This document shows positions 51,601 to 64,000 of a stretch of DNA of 64,000 nucleotides, piece by piece. Numbering within the stretch: position 1 is the stretch's first letter; each line of letters starts with the position of its first letter. The stretch spans positions 16,787,931 to 16,851,930 of the forward strand of contig CM052357.1 in the NCBI GenBank assembly GCA_028551475.1, in the 5' to 3' direction. The translations under genes were made by a program, and so were the position numbers. The notes under the pieces are model-generated. The model was not told the DNA's origin, did not search any database, and was given only the letters and a program-made list of their open reading frames with translations. The stretch comes from Casuarina equisetifolia. Lineage: Eukaryota; Streptophyta; Magnoliopsida; Fagales; Casuarinaceae.

Positions 51601-54600
51601 CGAAGCAAAAACTGTTAGGTGATTCAACATGTCATGACACTAAGAGCCTTAGTAGAGGTTTGTAGAGCTTGAGAGTGACTAGCTATCTAGGAAATGTGTA
51701 AGGAGTTTTGCATATGAGCTTAGTTGGCACTCGGAGAGGGCTAAGCCATGGTGAGCTATCTTTACTATTTTTTGCAATGACGGTCCATCAGAAGAGATGG
51801 TAAGAATAGAGCCATGAAAGTTATTTCTTTAGATATTCAATATAACAAGAAATGATAGATTGACAATATGTGGAGGAATGGTGCCTCTAAGGTCTATAAA
51901 AGAAGGGCCCAAGGCTTCGACTCAAGGATGAGTGGAACTAGAATTGATAATGATACAATTGCAAATACAGGAACCATTACACCAATTGCTTTTCAAAATA
52001 CTTGGCTTCATGGTGAGAAGATGTTAAGAAGTCTAATTTAAAAACTACCTTATGAGTTGGAGAGGTAATTCATATTTGAAGAAGATCCAATGATCATATC
52101 TCTCTTATTTGAGATAACAATCCTCAAAACCTTCAGCACGTTGAGAAGGCTCAACGTATTGAGAAGCTTCAATAGAAGAGCACATTGTCTGTGGTTATGT
52201 TGGAAATCTCTGCATTATCTAAAGTTACCATTTAAGATTGCTCCACAAACTGCACCACACAAAAGGAGGTTCAATAAACAAGTTCCAACGATGAATGAAG
52301 GAGGCATGTCGGAGGTACTTGGATCAGCGAGTTTCTCAAGGACCAATTGGTAAGACTGGCGTACAAGGAGCTTGCAGCATCCAAAGATTTAAAGGAAAAA
52401 AAGGATGGAATGGTGACTTTAAGAATGCGTTAGAGGGGTTCATCTAGTGTTTGCAGTTAATTTCTCAAGGAGGAATTATGACCAAAAAAAAAAAAATTAG
52501 AAGAGAGAAAAATTGCTGACTTCATGTTATCATTTTTTTTTCCCTGCTTAAGAAAGACAAGAGGAATTAGTTTTCTTGAGGTATATATTTCTTTCTATTA
52601 TTCTTTTCTCTCCTTTTGGTTATGATCTGCCTGAGAGGATTTCCATAGGAACTTTCCCAGCAACTATCTTCCTCAAACTTCAAAGGCAAGCAACTGTATG
52701 ACCTCCCATCCTTTTGAAAATGACGGCATCCTGGCTGAAAACTATGGAAAGGAAAGGATGAAGATATTTTGCGTATGAAAGAAATCTGATCGTTTACGCT
52801 ATTGCGATTCGGAATATGTTCTATATTGATAAATTATTGAAATGTTATATTCGTTAAATATAATCGTTAATAAATTATTTTAAAGGAAGTATACCCTTTT
52901 CGACATAAGAGATAACAGTGTACAAAAGCGAATGCGGGACATATCAACGTTTACCGACAACATGCTTTTGTCGGTCGTATGGACATTGCAAAAGGAATGG
53001 CAAATGATCCCTACCACCTCCTAATAATTTTCGGAGCTTCTAATGATAACCTTGTGACCATCGTCAAGAGTATAACAAGAGAAGGTTCAAGATACTTGAA
53101 GAAAATTGATCATTTACAAAAAAAAAAAAAAAAAAAGTGTCCAGAGGTTTTTTCTTTTTTATTTTTTTTCTCATATCAGTTTCAAAATGGTTAATTGTCT
53201 AATTTGGTCACTTAACCAATTAACTCAGTGCTAAATTAGTAGAAATTATAACTGTAAGGTCTAAAATTTAACATTCTATATGTGTAAATTAGGAGTGGGC
53301 ACTATAATATTAAAAGGAAGCGAATCTCCATTTTTGTCAAGAACCTAATAAGCTCCATCTCTTATCCTGGCAATTTCCGTTACCAATTGCTTGTGTTATT
53401 TACTGGATTTTTCCTTACAAAGGATGGGGAGAATTAATTATCTATTTGTTGTTGAGAAGATTAGGGACTGACAAACCAATGGGAAAAGCCAATTCCTTAA
53501 TTTCTAAATTATTTGAGAAGGTTGTGAGAAATACCTTGAGCTCATTGTTTTCTTTGACTTTCCTACGCTCTGCAAACGTCATTCTCGTTTGTATATAGAT
53601 CTTGCGTGCGAGCTTCACAATACTATTCATTGATCACATGAGACACGTTTTAACCATTAAATAATCTCATAACTCGATTCTAAATCATAGCCCAAAGAAG
53701 GATAAACAAATAATAATAAGATTCCTATTTCTATTTCGTAACACAACCTATAATCACTGTTACCCCTAATACACGGTTGAACCATTTAAAAATCTTTATG
53801 AGTGATTTTGTCATTTTTATTAAACTTTGGGAATGATTAAAGTACTGAAATGCCTCTATGAATAGTTAAACGATCCAAATTTAAATCCAATCAGTGACAA
53901 CCAGGTCAAGTTAACCTCGCACCTGGAGTCTACTCAACCTACAAAATTTACCATTTGCTGGGCATTTTCCCATTAAAATTTCAGCCATAGCGTGTCATTG
54001 CAATCCCTTTTTCCAGGATTTCGTTACACAATTTGTGCATAGAAACAAAGAAGCCTATACAGCTTTCCTTTACTCAAACTGTGTGTTTGATTCCGTTATT
54101 AGCACAAATTGGACCACGCCTATCTCTTGTGCCGCCTTCTTCTCTTGGGTCAAGCTCCCTTTCCTTTTTGAAACATGATTGGGCCATACTTTCTTAATAG
54201 ATCAAGACAAGAGTTCAACAAACGAATGGGCCACACCTTCTCACTTGAAAAGAATAAATGGATCAAGTCTTGAGCGTTTAACAAATACTTAGACTACTAA
54301 AATAATGAAGGGAATATAAACATTCTCATATTTACCACATAAAAGTTTTCTTGGATTCTTTTTCTTTAGAGCACAGTTTTAATAATGAATCTATTTTTTT
54401 TTCAAAAACAATTCTTACTATTTGACATAATAAAATAACTATAGAAATAACTCATATTCTCAACCATTATATCTTAATATTACAGAGACTACAACACGAA
54501 GAAATATGGTCATTCATGCTCCAATACATAAAATCAATACTCATTAATTCTTGAAGGAATAATTGTAAACATATTCTGTCATTGAAAACTTAAACAAACA

Positions 54601-56140
54601 AAAGAAACTTTAATATCATTTACCCTAGCATAAGAAAGTGGATAGTTATTCCATCATTATTGTTTATCAAGCGAGTCCTATATGCCACTATCCCTCACTT
54701 GTTTAGAGATAGTAATGCTCAAGAACCTTGACCTATTTAAAGGAGATGATGATATAGTCACTCTTGTCTACTTAATGAAGCGACCATATGGCTAATACTT
54801 AGAAGCCTAAAAAGGATAGCCATACGACAACCTATATCACTAGGGTGACCATCTATTTAGAACTGGCTAAAATATCACCAATCATTTGTTGGGAAAGATC
54901 GCTAGCTCCCCACCTTATCTACTGAGTGAGGTGATCGTGTGACTACCACACATATTTAGAAAAGACAGCCATGTGCCCATTTCTATTTATTGAGGCAACC
55001 TTTTACCTATTTAGAGAGAGTGACTATATTGTCACCTCCTTGTTTAAAAAAAAAAAGATTGCATGACTATTTTTCACCGGATCACAAGTGACCACCTCGT
55101 TGGTTTAGTACAGTTGCTGCACATCATGTTACGTGTTCAGCAGTCAATCTCTTTGTTTAAGTGAACTGTGAACTGTGATTGGCAGAAGAAATCTGTGGTT
55201 GAGAACTTCTGTCTTTAGATTCAGCAATTAATCTCTTTGTTTTAGTGAACTGTGATTGGCAGAAGAAGCCTGTGGGTGAGACCTTTCGTCTTTAGATTCA
55301 AGAGAGAAAAATCTCTTTCATGCTCTTCACGCTGGTCTTTCTACCCCACTCCCCTCGGCTTCCCCTCTTCTTACTCTATTCCCTGGGTCAAGGAAGACCA
55401 AAATGGAACTAGACCAAAGAGATGGTGTACTGACAACCTTATGCGAATCTCCTTTCCAAATAAAATAATTTGTGGCCAATTAATAGGTTTAAATCTTTTG
55501 ATAATAATTATAGATTATAACAAATGGTATTGGAACAAACAGCTCATCCCAAGTTTGAATTTTAGTGTACCAACTTAAAGTGTAAAACTTTGAGAAAAGA
55601 GAGGTATGGAGCTGTGGAAAATGCAAGCTACTTAGGATGTAGGCTGTTGTGAGCTAGCTGCTAAGACTTTGTAGAGAACCATGGTGAAATATAACAATCT
55701 CAAATGAAATAATTAATAAGTAGTCAAAAAATTTAAATCTTTCAACAAAGTGATTATAATACACTCCATTCCTTTCTGTCTAAGCATTTTCTAAAATTTA
55801 ATAGCAGTCATGTTAACGCATCCTGCAAATAAGCTGAAAATATTTTGTCTCCTCATCTACTCAATTGTTAGTAAACCAAATCCTTTAAAATTATAGAAAA
55901 ATTGGGTGGATTGTCTCCAATGGTTAATATATTCAAATATTCTATCTTTTATATGAGAATGTTTTCATTTTTCTTATAAACGTAGTTTTAAGTAAGAAAG
56001 CCAAATTTTTTCACTTTTAATTATATTCCATATTTTAGGTGAAACATTCCATGGTTTATGTATTATATTGATATATAGGAATCTGAATGCGTGCCTTAAA
56101 TTGTTGATATATTGTTTTGTTATATTTTTGACTTTAATGA
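51601..56140. other. Intergenic DNA, unclassified
   Basis: No gene supported. It contains poly-A runs (52487-52497, 53118-53136), short open frames without motifs (52090-52353, 52979-53194, 55252-55578) and a region of degenerate gaccat/atttagag-type repeats around 54690-55080. A local duplication at 55141-55299 is listed separately. Confidence 0.4.
55141..55299. repeat. Tandem duplication (about 80-bp units)
   Basis: 55141-55221 and 55222-55299 share aatctctttgtttaa/ttttagtgaac, then tgtgattggcagaagaa, then tgtgg, then gtctttagattc. A recent-looking local duplication of unknown origin. Confidence 0.85.
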
Positions 56141-56394
56141 AATGCGGTTCATACTATATTATTTGGAAAGATAACGGGGGCTGAACTTACACGTAGCTCT
56201 GTACAAATCTGGAGTAGTTCGAGAATTGACAAGAGATGGGCGATTACAGATAAAATAAGTAAATATATTAGGCCAACCCTGTAATAGGTCGGATCTATGG
56301 TTTGGGTTTGTCCTGCTTGTAGATGAAACAGGTGCGAATTTGAGTGCTTCAAACTTAGTAAGGTTCTCACATCATTGAAGTATCTTGCTTGTTG

Positions 56395-58290
56395 ATCATC
56401 CGTTTAGTGACTCTGCACAACATTTCAAAGCCAATCCCATGATAAGAGATATACAATCCATCAAAACGGGTCCTTCATATCTTTACCAAATTGGCATCAA
56501 ACAGTTCACTTGGTAAATGGGGTAAAAAATTTTCTGCCCGGCCTTTCAAGCTAATTACCGAACAAACATATCATCTTTGGGCTTCTTTCTTGTAAACGTC
56601 TCCGTCGATAGAACTCCACACATCCAAAAGTACCAAGTGACGAAGATTGCGTCCTTGGAGTTTGGCATGCCAAAATCAACAACATGGGCGACCATATCTT
56701 CATCCAACTATACATCGTTAGGCTTCAAGTCACAATGTACAACCGGTGTTGAATAACCATGATGAAGGTGTTCAAGTGCCGACGCAACATCCATCATTAT
56801 ATTGGTTGCGAGAATTCAACCACTTCTTTAGGTTCCCATTAAGCATGTATTCCAAAACAAAGTCTTTGCAGTTAATTCTACTAGAAATAACAATGATTTT
56901 GATTAGATTTCAAGGACGAATTATGCATAGAACTCCACACTGCATGAACATTTGCAAGTTTAAAACTTTTATTGCAACATTCGTCCATCTGAGAGTATCC
57001 CCTTGTGTACTGACCCAAAACTCCCTACGCCAACCAAGTTTATCTATGTTAAATCATTTACTTGCCTGCGGAAGCAATTCGTGGGAAATTCTTTTCCATG
57101 CTGTCGTTTAAGTAATGACTTTTCCTTCGCCGAAAATTTGACATTCTTTCTTTGGCACCTTCTCCGGACTAGTGCTAGGGCCAGAACAATTGTTGTTAAC
57201 CCAATTGCCAACGATGCATTCTTTAGTACAGGTATTGATGTAGCCTTTCTTTGTCCAACTGCACCTTATTTACAGTTGGGAGCACCATAAGTATCATTTG
57301 ACATAATAAATGACGAAGCCATTAATTTAACAAATGGTCCTCCCGTCGGAATTTTTGCTTGTAGCCTATTGAAGGACACATTTACATATTTGAGAGATGA
57401 GAGTGCTTCTAAAGACTTAAGAATGTCCTCCAATAAATTCACAACTTCATCTTAATGAATTGATCGAGCCCACAAAGTCAGAATGGGCCTATGAAACTTT
57501 TTATGTCAACAAGCGCCAGCAAAGCAAACAAGAGAAAAACTGAAGCTTGTTATTGGTAGGATCCAAGACCCCAGGCTTCCAAGTGATTTTGGAACAAAGC
57601 CTTCATATAGATTGTTTGCCGAAGAGAGATGAAGTAGCTCTTTAAGCAACTTATTACTACTAGCTTATTGGGGTAACTCCTAAACAACTGACTTCTTGAT
57701 AAATCAAATTTTATTAAAACCTTCATATTTCCGACATTCTATGATAAAGAGCCTCTTTGCAAATTTGGTGATAGATCAATATCCGAAAGGCATGTCACAC
57801 TCCACAAGCTCTTGAGAACTATTGAAGTTATTGGTTGATGTCTAGATAAGCATTTTTGTGCTCTGCAGTTTTATTTTCCTGTTTTCCTGAACTCCCTTAG
57901 ATCTTCTACCTTCCTTGTTTCGAATCCCAGATAACAACAACTAAAATGTTTTGCATAAAGCATAGAATTCAGTGTCAATGACTAAACCAAGATTAGACAT
58001 ACCTTGAAATTGTTGCTACCAAGATGCAAATATATAAACACGGTTTACGTTCATGGTCTACGCCGCAGTCTTTGCGCAAGACTATTATGCCCCAAGTGCC
58101 AATCTGGAATTGTTTGCACATGAACAAAGTGTATGGAAGTTGCCGTAAAACTCATTGTTTTGGACATGGAGCCTCCGAAATCGGAAAATGCTCAAACATC
58201 TGCGTTGAGAGTTCACCAGACAGCATATTAGAAGACATGTTGAAGATAATAGAGGGCATCGGCCTGGAAGCATGAAACTTCGTGCAAGGT
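56395..58290 (-). pseudogene. LRR receptor-like kinase pseudogene, copy B (EFR/Xa21 type)
   Basis: Minus strand. In gene order: an N-terminal LRR part ending in a donor at 58003 (TTTCAAG followed by GTATG, the same border as copy A); a last LRR with LKYVNVSFNRLQAKIPTGG near 57400-57340; juxtamembrane MSNDT near 57300; a membrane segment near 57220-57150; glycine-rich loop NLVGVGSFGSVHKG (57042-57001); DVASALEHLHHGYSTPVVHC then DLKP near 56790-56730; DFG near 56690; and an ETFTRKKPKDDMF piece near 56600. The catalytic loop has HCD rather than HRD, so it is of the non-RD class typical of pattern-recognition receptors. Segments of the kinase are missing and stops and frameshifts are frequent. 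It is more complete than copy A. Confidence 0.8.
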
Positions 58291-59036
58291 CGATGTGTTG
58301 AAGAGGGAGGAAGATATGGAGCCCGAGAACTTGCTGTATGCAGAAAAATGGCGCCTGTGGGAGTTACACGTAGGTGGCAGCATACAGAGACTAGGAGGGA
58401 GGGAAAAAGGAAGTCTAGTTTGTTTAGGCTTTTGTGAAAAAAGAAAAAAAAAAAGAAAAAAACAAAAAACAAAAACAAAAGCCAATCTTTTTTAGTGCCT
58501 TGAAGATTTGAACCTCTAATGATTTTCGAGGGAATCTACAAAGAGATACGCAATCCTGTTATTGGTATCCTCATCTTTTCACCCACCTCTCATCTGTGTA
58601 CAGAAGAAGCAAAAATCTAAAGTTGAGGTGAGCAGTTTAGCATTTTTTATGTCGAAAAGGTGGAATGGGGGTAACAAACTACGCAAAAGCCTTGTTCACG
58701 GTCAACATCTTCTTTGAAGACTGAGACCGGACAAAGTTACTTTAAGAAAAGGAAGACCTTTGTGACTCCCTCTTTTCAATATTTTAGGTAGTCTTTTCAT
58801 TTTTCCTCTCCTGCATTCATTGCCATTATCCTTTCCCCGCCTTTGGTGGGTTGCCTTATCTCCTCCTCCAACACCATCTCAAACCATGGATTTGGTTTGA
58901 TTCTTATTTAAATTCTCATTAATTTGGTAGTAGTTTAGGCTAAGGATAAAAGGTGACAATAATAATTCAATTGAAAATAATTACTGTTTTAAGTTCTACC
59001 ACAACATTTGTTTAATGGACAAATTTGTGAACCCCA
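58291..59036. other. Intergenic DNA upstream of the GSK3 gene
   Basis: No gene supported. Contains an A-rich tract (58438-58490). The rest is likely distal promoter of the kinase gene. Confidence 0.45.
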
Positions 59037-59041
59037 TAGGT

Positions 59042-59067
59042 AGGCAGGCAGGCAGGCAGGCAGGCAG
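59042..59067. repeat. (AGGC)n microsatellite
   Basis: About six perfect copies of the tetranucleotide AGGC, roughly 340 bp upstream of the kinase start codon. GC-rich against an AT-rich background. Confidence 0.95.
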
Positions 59068-59402
59068 CCTCGTAACGTTTTCTTTGTTGTGATTTGTATT
59101 GCTTCTTGTTTCAATTAAAAAAGAAAAACGTAAAAAATCAAAAGCCCAATCATGCGGGCGTCAGCAAAGAGTCCAAAATTCAAAGTCCAATGTTGTAAAT
59201 TCAACAAATAGTGGGGGCCTTTCTCCGACAGCAGAGAGGACGGAAAGTTTAGAGAGCGAAAGTGGAGAAAAAAGGAGGTGGGAATCACATGGGCTTGTTG
59301 TTGTCTCTGCCTGCCTCCACGCCATGATCTTCTTCTTCAACACCATCATCGTCGTCACCGCCTGACTCTACCACAAGATTCCCCATTCTCCGCTGCCCCA
59401 CC
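59068..59402 (+). promoter_or_regulatory. Proximal promoter / 5' UTR of the GSK3 gene
   Basis: The 335 bases before the ATG become CT-rich and end with ccgctgccccaccATGGCT, a good plant start context. The open frames here (59099-59365 and its minus shadow) show no domain. The transcription start is not fixed. Confidence 0.45.
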
Positions 59403-62400
59403 ATGGCTGACGACAAGGTACTCACCACCTTTCACATTCTCTGCCTCCGTCTTTTGGTTGCTCGGAAAATGAAGGAAACTCCGGGGGTTGGTTGGTTTGA
59501 GTGTTCGACTAAGAAATGTGGGATCCGGGACTCTCGTCCCTTGTTTTCTCACCAACGAAACGACGACGGATGCTGATTCGTCTTGCTTTTCGTTGTGGGT
59601 GGTCTTGATCCGTGAGCGGTAGGGAGATTCTGGGAAGAGATCTTTGCTCGCTTTGGTTGTGTGTTGATCTGAGAACCAAGCTGGGGTTTTGGATGGACAG
59701 ATCTTCCTCTATGCTTCTAGTTCCTGCCAAGGGTCTGATTTTAAGTTTTTCAACGGCGGTCTGATCTCTAGCGTTTTTGGAACTTTTTGGTTTTTAAATA
59801 TCCCGTTTTCAGAGCCTAATCTATGCTGATTTAGTTGAATTTTCTTTAGATCACGGCAGTTAGCAGATGAATTGGTTTGGGTTTGAGAAACATTGGGTTC
59901 CCTGAGCTATTTGATTTTTATTTAGATGTTCAATTACGGTTTTCCTTGAGATCAGGCTTTTCCTTTGCTGCCTCGGTTTCTGGCTGGGTTTTCAACCACT
60001 TTTGCTAAGTTACTCAGTGGGTTGCGATTGGTTCTTTGATAAGATTTTTTCTTCATGCCTTTTGTGGTTTCGATCTCCTTTGCTATGTAAAATCCAAGTG
60101 TATTAAAGCATTTTGACTTCTATTTGTGTTTCGTGAGTTCCTTTTTCTTTTATTATTTTTAATAGCTTCTCATGGTATTTTTGGATATCTCCCTTTCTAA
60201 TAGTCTAAGCTAGTAATATGCTTCGAAATATTGTGTTCGAGTGTTTTCCTTTGGCTGGTGACGACCATTGTACCTGCTAAGTTGTGAAATCTAGGATAGG
60301 GAATTTCCCTTCCCAATTCTTTCTGGAATATTGGTCAGAAGCCATGGAAAGTTTTGTTTCCTTTAATCTTTCAAACCTTGGTGGGATACTATTTTGCAGG
60401 AAATTTCTGGGCCTGTGGTCGATGGAAATGACCCAACAGGTCACATCATTTCCACAACAATTGGAGGCAAAAATGGAGAACCCAAGCAGGTAAGCACTTC
60501 AGGGAATACCTTTCTGTTGCTCTACTTTTCATTTCCATTATAAAGGTTGTGGTTTCAATGGACTTTGAACAATTGTGGAGGTTTAGATAGTTTTATATTG
60601 ACCACATTCACCTTCATGCGAAATTAATATTGCCTGCTGGCGTAATTCTCCCTGCAGACCATCAGTTACATGGCAGAGCGTGTTGTGGGGACTGGATCAT
60701 TTGGAATTGTTTTCCAGGTACACTAATGTAATTTGTGCACTCCAACCTTTTTGACACCAATTTACCTGTTGTTTCATTCGCCTTGGATTTTTCTTCTTCT
60801 CAGGCAAAATGCTTGGAAACTGGTGAAACTGTTGCCATAAAGAAGGTTCTGCAGGACAGAAGATATAAGAATCGGGAGCTACAGTTAATGCGTGTGATGG
60901 ATCATCCAAACGTGATTTCTCTGAAGCATTGCTTCTTTTCCACGACTAGTAAAAATGAACTTTTTCTCAACCTGGTCATGGAATATGTACCTGAGACTAT
61001 GTATCGGGTCTTAAAGCATTATAGCAATGCAAATCAGAGAATGCCACTCATATATGTGAAGCTTTACATGTACCAGGTATACATCATACTTACTTCTTTT
61101 GTTGTCTAACATCATATTCTTTCCGATATTAACTGGGGAATATCTTCCAGATCTTTAGGGGGCTTGCTTACATACATAGTGTCCCTGGAGTTTGCCATAG
61201 GGATTTGAAGCCTCAAAATCTTTTGGTATGCTCTTCCCTGGTTCTCTAGAAGCAGAAGTTTGATGTTACTTGTTAGAGGGAAAATGAAAAATGTCAGAAC
61301 TTTGATTCACATTGAAAAGTAATAAACACAATGTTGTGACTGATTTTACTGACTATCTCACACCCTCTACAGGTTGATCCTCTCACTCACCAGGTTAAGC
61401 TTTGTGATTTTGGAAGTGCAAAAGTGCTGGTATGTTGGCCTCTTATTCTAATTTTCTTTCTTAACTTTCCTCTGGCTTGAGTCAATTTGTGTCCTTAAGC
61501 TTCCTCCTTAACCGATGTCCAGTTTCCTTGATTGGAAAGGACTCTTTTATCTGTGACAATGTATATTTCTATGTCAGCAAATCTGACAATTTTGTGTCTG
61601 TTTTCTTAGATATATTTGTTGCCATTCACCATAAACTTACTTGTGATCAGATCAGAGGTGAAGCTAACATATCATACATATGCTCACGATTCTATCGGGC
61701 TCCAGAACTCATATTTGGTGCCACAGAATATACAACCTCAATTGATATCTGGTCAGCTGGTTGTGTCCTTGCGGAGCTTCTTCTAGGGCAGGTTAGCATT
61801 TTGCTGCATTCTCTGAAGTTGTGTTTTTCTCTAGTGGGAGTATGTTTTATCTGACTTATTTACTTTTATGTTCTTGTAGCCACTGTTTCCTGGAGAAAAT
61901 GCTGTGGGTCAGCTAGTAGAGATTATCAAGGTTCAGTTTGGTGATGGGTTCTTGAACGCATAAAATTCTTGTGACCATGTGTGAACAGTCTTATGTTTAA
62001 TTCTACAGGTTCTTGGTACACCCACTCGAGAAGAAATTCGTTGCATGAATCCAAATTATACTGATTTTAGGTTTCCGCAGATAAAAGCACATCCTTGGCA
62101 CAAGGTCTACACTGCATTTCCTTTTGTATTAATTGAATTTTCATCACATTTAGTTCAATGGAGGAGAGTTATTATCTGTTATTTGCATGCTATACCTGTT
62201 CTGTGATCAGAATTTAATTCTTTTTATAAGTTATGTGACTTTCTGATATATGTTCATCAAACTCTTTGAATGATACGAGAATTACCTTGATTATTCAACT
62301 TTCGTCTTGTTTCTTAAACATACTTGGAAGTGTTTTTCATCTTACGTTTAAGTTTGTGTGTTTAGGTGTTCCACAAAAGGATGCCTCCGGAAGCTATTGA

Positions 62401-63370
62401 TCTGGCTTCAAGACTGCTGCAATACTCACCCAGTCTTCGCTGTACAGCTGTGAGTTCTTCTTTGCAATGATCTTCATATGTATAAATAATTAAATCTTCC
62501 AGCGTCCCCCCCCCCCCCCCCCCTCCCCACCCCAACAAAAAAAGGAAAAAAAAATTCTTCTTCTTCTTCTTCTTCTTCTTCTTCTTCTTCTTCTTCTTTT
62601 CTTTTGACTGGGAGATCTTTTGTTATCACAGCTAGAAGCATGTGCTCACCCTTTCTTTGATGAACTCCGAGAACCCAATGCTCGCCTACCAAATGGTCGT
62701 CCACTGCCACCTCTTTTTAACTTTAAACAGGAAGTACGTCTTCTAACATTACTTATCTGTGCTGCATATGTATACACATTACTGAGTGAATAAAATTTAT
62801 ATTCCTGTATGCATTTTTCTAGTAGCCAAGTAGCAAGAAACCTAGATGCCAAGAGTTGATTTATCTTTACTTTTGTGTGTTAAATCTTGGTGAAATTCAT
62901 TCCTTTTATGTGCCTGTTAATACGGGGATATGGTGCTACTTTTAGGTTAGCGACTTATGATTTTTGTTGTGCTAGTCATCCTTCCCTGCTCCATTCTTTG
63001 TGGGAATGTTACGACATCTTGGTTGGTGGTTTATATCAGCTGTCAATAATCTTTCTTATTGTTCATGATTCTTTATTCCCTCAAGAAGTTTTATGATTGT
63101 TGTGGACTCCATCAATAATGCTTGCACAAAACAAAACAAGAAGAAAAAAAAAAAAAAAAAAAAAGGAAAATCAAATGTGCTTTGTTTGTTGATACCTCTG
63201 TCCGACAACTATTTATTTTGATACGCTGATTTTGTAACCAATTGTTTATTTGAGATTTTCTATGGTGATTACAGTTGTCAGGGGCTTCCCCAGAGCTTGT
63301 CAATAGGTTGATACCTGAGCATGTGAAACGCCAAATAGGTCTAAATTTATTGCATCCAGCTGGCACATGA
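59403..63370 (+). CDS. GSK3/shaggy-like protein kinase, BIN2 (AtSK2) subgroup
   Basis: Twelve exons: 59403-59417, 60400-60489, 60658-60717, 60804-61076, 61151-61225, 61373-61429, 61651-61791, 61880-61930, 62009-62104, 62366-62449, 62632-62733 and 63275-63370 (TGA at 63368). All are GT-AG and every exon is a multiple of three, giving 1140 nt and 379 aa. It is a Ser/Thr kinase. BIN2-group members phosphorylate BZR1/BES1-type factors and repress brassinosteroid signalling in nucleus and cytosol. Visible: glycine loop GTGSFG (46-51), catalytic Lys in AIKK (68), HRDLKPQN (Asp164), DFG (Asp183), activation-loop Tyr199 in [12 protein letters not shown], and the TREE motif (260-263), where BIN2 gain-of-function changes fall. 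The N-terminus MADDKE and the tail ending HPAGT support subgroup II. Exon 1 encodes only five residues. Intact by sequence. Whether it is the BIN2, BIL1 or BIL2 counterpart cannot be told here. Confidence 0.96.
62506..62523. repeat. Poly-C run in intron 10 of the GSK3 gene
   Basis: Eighteen C residues followed by CCCCACCCC. Such a run is unusual in AT-rich plant introns and is prone to sequencing error. Confidence 0.95.
62555..62597. repeat. (TTC)n microsatellite in intron 10 of the GSK3 gene
   Basis: About fourteen perfect TTC units, ending 34 bases before the exon 11 acceptor at 62631. It supplies much of the pyrimidine tract ahead of that acceptor. Confidence 0.95.
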
Positions 63371-64000
63371 GTGTGGAAAGAGTTGCGTGGGGATATTTTG
63401 TCTTCCAGTTGATGTGTGACACAAGGAGGCATTTAATCTTTGTGTTAGAATCACGGTGCGATAAGGCCTTTACCAGTATCACTTCTAGCTCTTGCTTCGC
63501 CCCAGTTGCATGGAGACTCGAAAGTGTCTGGATAGCTGCTGTTACTTGATGAATTCCTTAATTACGGTTTCCTCCCTACCCCTCCTGAAATTTTCACTTC
63601 ACCGAACTTCCGTTCTAGACACCTTTTTTTGTTTTTGTACATGTTTGATAGTTAAGATAGCTGGAGATGTACTGTTGAGAAAGCGGCTAGCAGAGGAAAA
63701 GCTGGGGGAAAGTGTATTTATGGCTAGGAAGAAAGCCCCTAAGAGAATATGAATGGCTGAACAAAAGGGGTTGTTGATCTTGTTGTTTGCTGGGTATGGT
63801 TTACGTGCATGTTATTTCCCGTTAGTTCTATGGTGCTTTGACTTGTATTTGCAGACAAATTTGTTATCAACCGTTTGTGCGAATTAAATGATATTGTTCT
63901 GTGTTTTTTAGTTCTGCTTTACCTTCTTGTACGGATCCATCGATTCATTTCGTTTAGGGAACTATGTTGTTGCTGAACAGGAACTGCATGTAGTCCAGAA
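63371..64000 (+). other. 3' UTR of the GSK3 gene and downstream sequence
   Basis: Non-coding. Open frames here (63367-63549, 63492-63752) overlap or follow the stop codon and show no domain. No clear AATAAA was found, and the transcript end is not fixed. Confidence 0.45.

Noticed and set aside
54690..55080. Apparent repeat array of gaccat and atttagag words
   Set aside because: The spacing is irregular and the units too diverged to define a period. It is not a CRISPR-like or satellite array.

Overview
This is a nuclear genome window from a flowering plant, probably a woody eudicot. The evidence is plant-type GT-AG intron-rich genes, low GC content, GA/CT leader microsatellites, plant-specific families (NAT transporter, GT106 O-fucosyltransferase, BIN2-type GSK3 kinase) and retroelement-rich intergenic DNA. 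I could not fix the species from the sequence alone.

Four host genes can be reconstructed exon by exon. (1) 1777-8219 (+): a HCNGP/SAP30-binding-protein-like nuclear regulator in 8 exons. Its first exon carries a frame break: the acidic N-terminal ORF stops at a TGA that overlaps the ATG of the conserved frame. (2) 11912-15457 (+): a nucleobase-ascorbate transporter, 13 exons, 524 aa, intact, with a TATA box and a (GA)n leader. (3) 35911-42350 (-): a plant O-fucosyltransferase-like (GT106) type II membrane protein, 10 coding exons, 608 aa, intact. (4) 59403-63370 (+): a BIN2/AtSK2-type GSK3/shaggy-like kinase, 12 exons, 379 aa, intact.

Between genes 2 and 3 lies a repeat-rich block (about 16-35 kb). 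Its best-defined part is a complete minus-strand LTR element (18055-24685). It has two diverged LTRs, an exact CATCA target duplication, a tRNA-Met-type primer-binding site and a polypurine tract, but a 5.5-kb interior with no recognisable gag-pol, so it resembles a LARD. Next come a decayed caulimovirid-like (pararetroviral) fragment (about 25.67-27.24 kb) and a dead Ve-type LRR receptor-like protein gene on the minus strand (about 28.6-31.6 kb) with an internal tandem duplication.

Between genes 3 and 4 (44.5-58.3 kb) are two decayed minus-strand EFR/Xa21-type non-RD LRR receptor kinase copies. They are separated by a Ty1/copia reverse-transcriptase remnant, tandem repeats and unclassified AT-rich DNA. 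In the first copy the glycine-rich loop is joined almost directly to the activation segment, so most of the kinase core is missing. The window therefore shows four housekeeping or signalling genes separated by a graveyard of immune-receptor pseudogenes and retroelements. I found no CRISPR array, tRNA, rRNA or clearly new multi-gene system.
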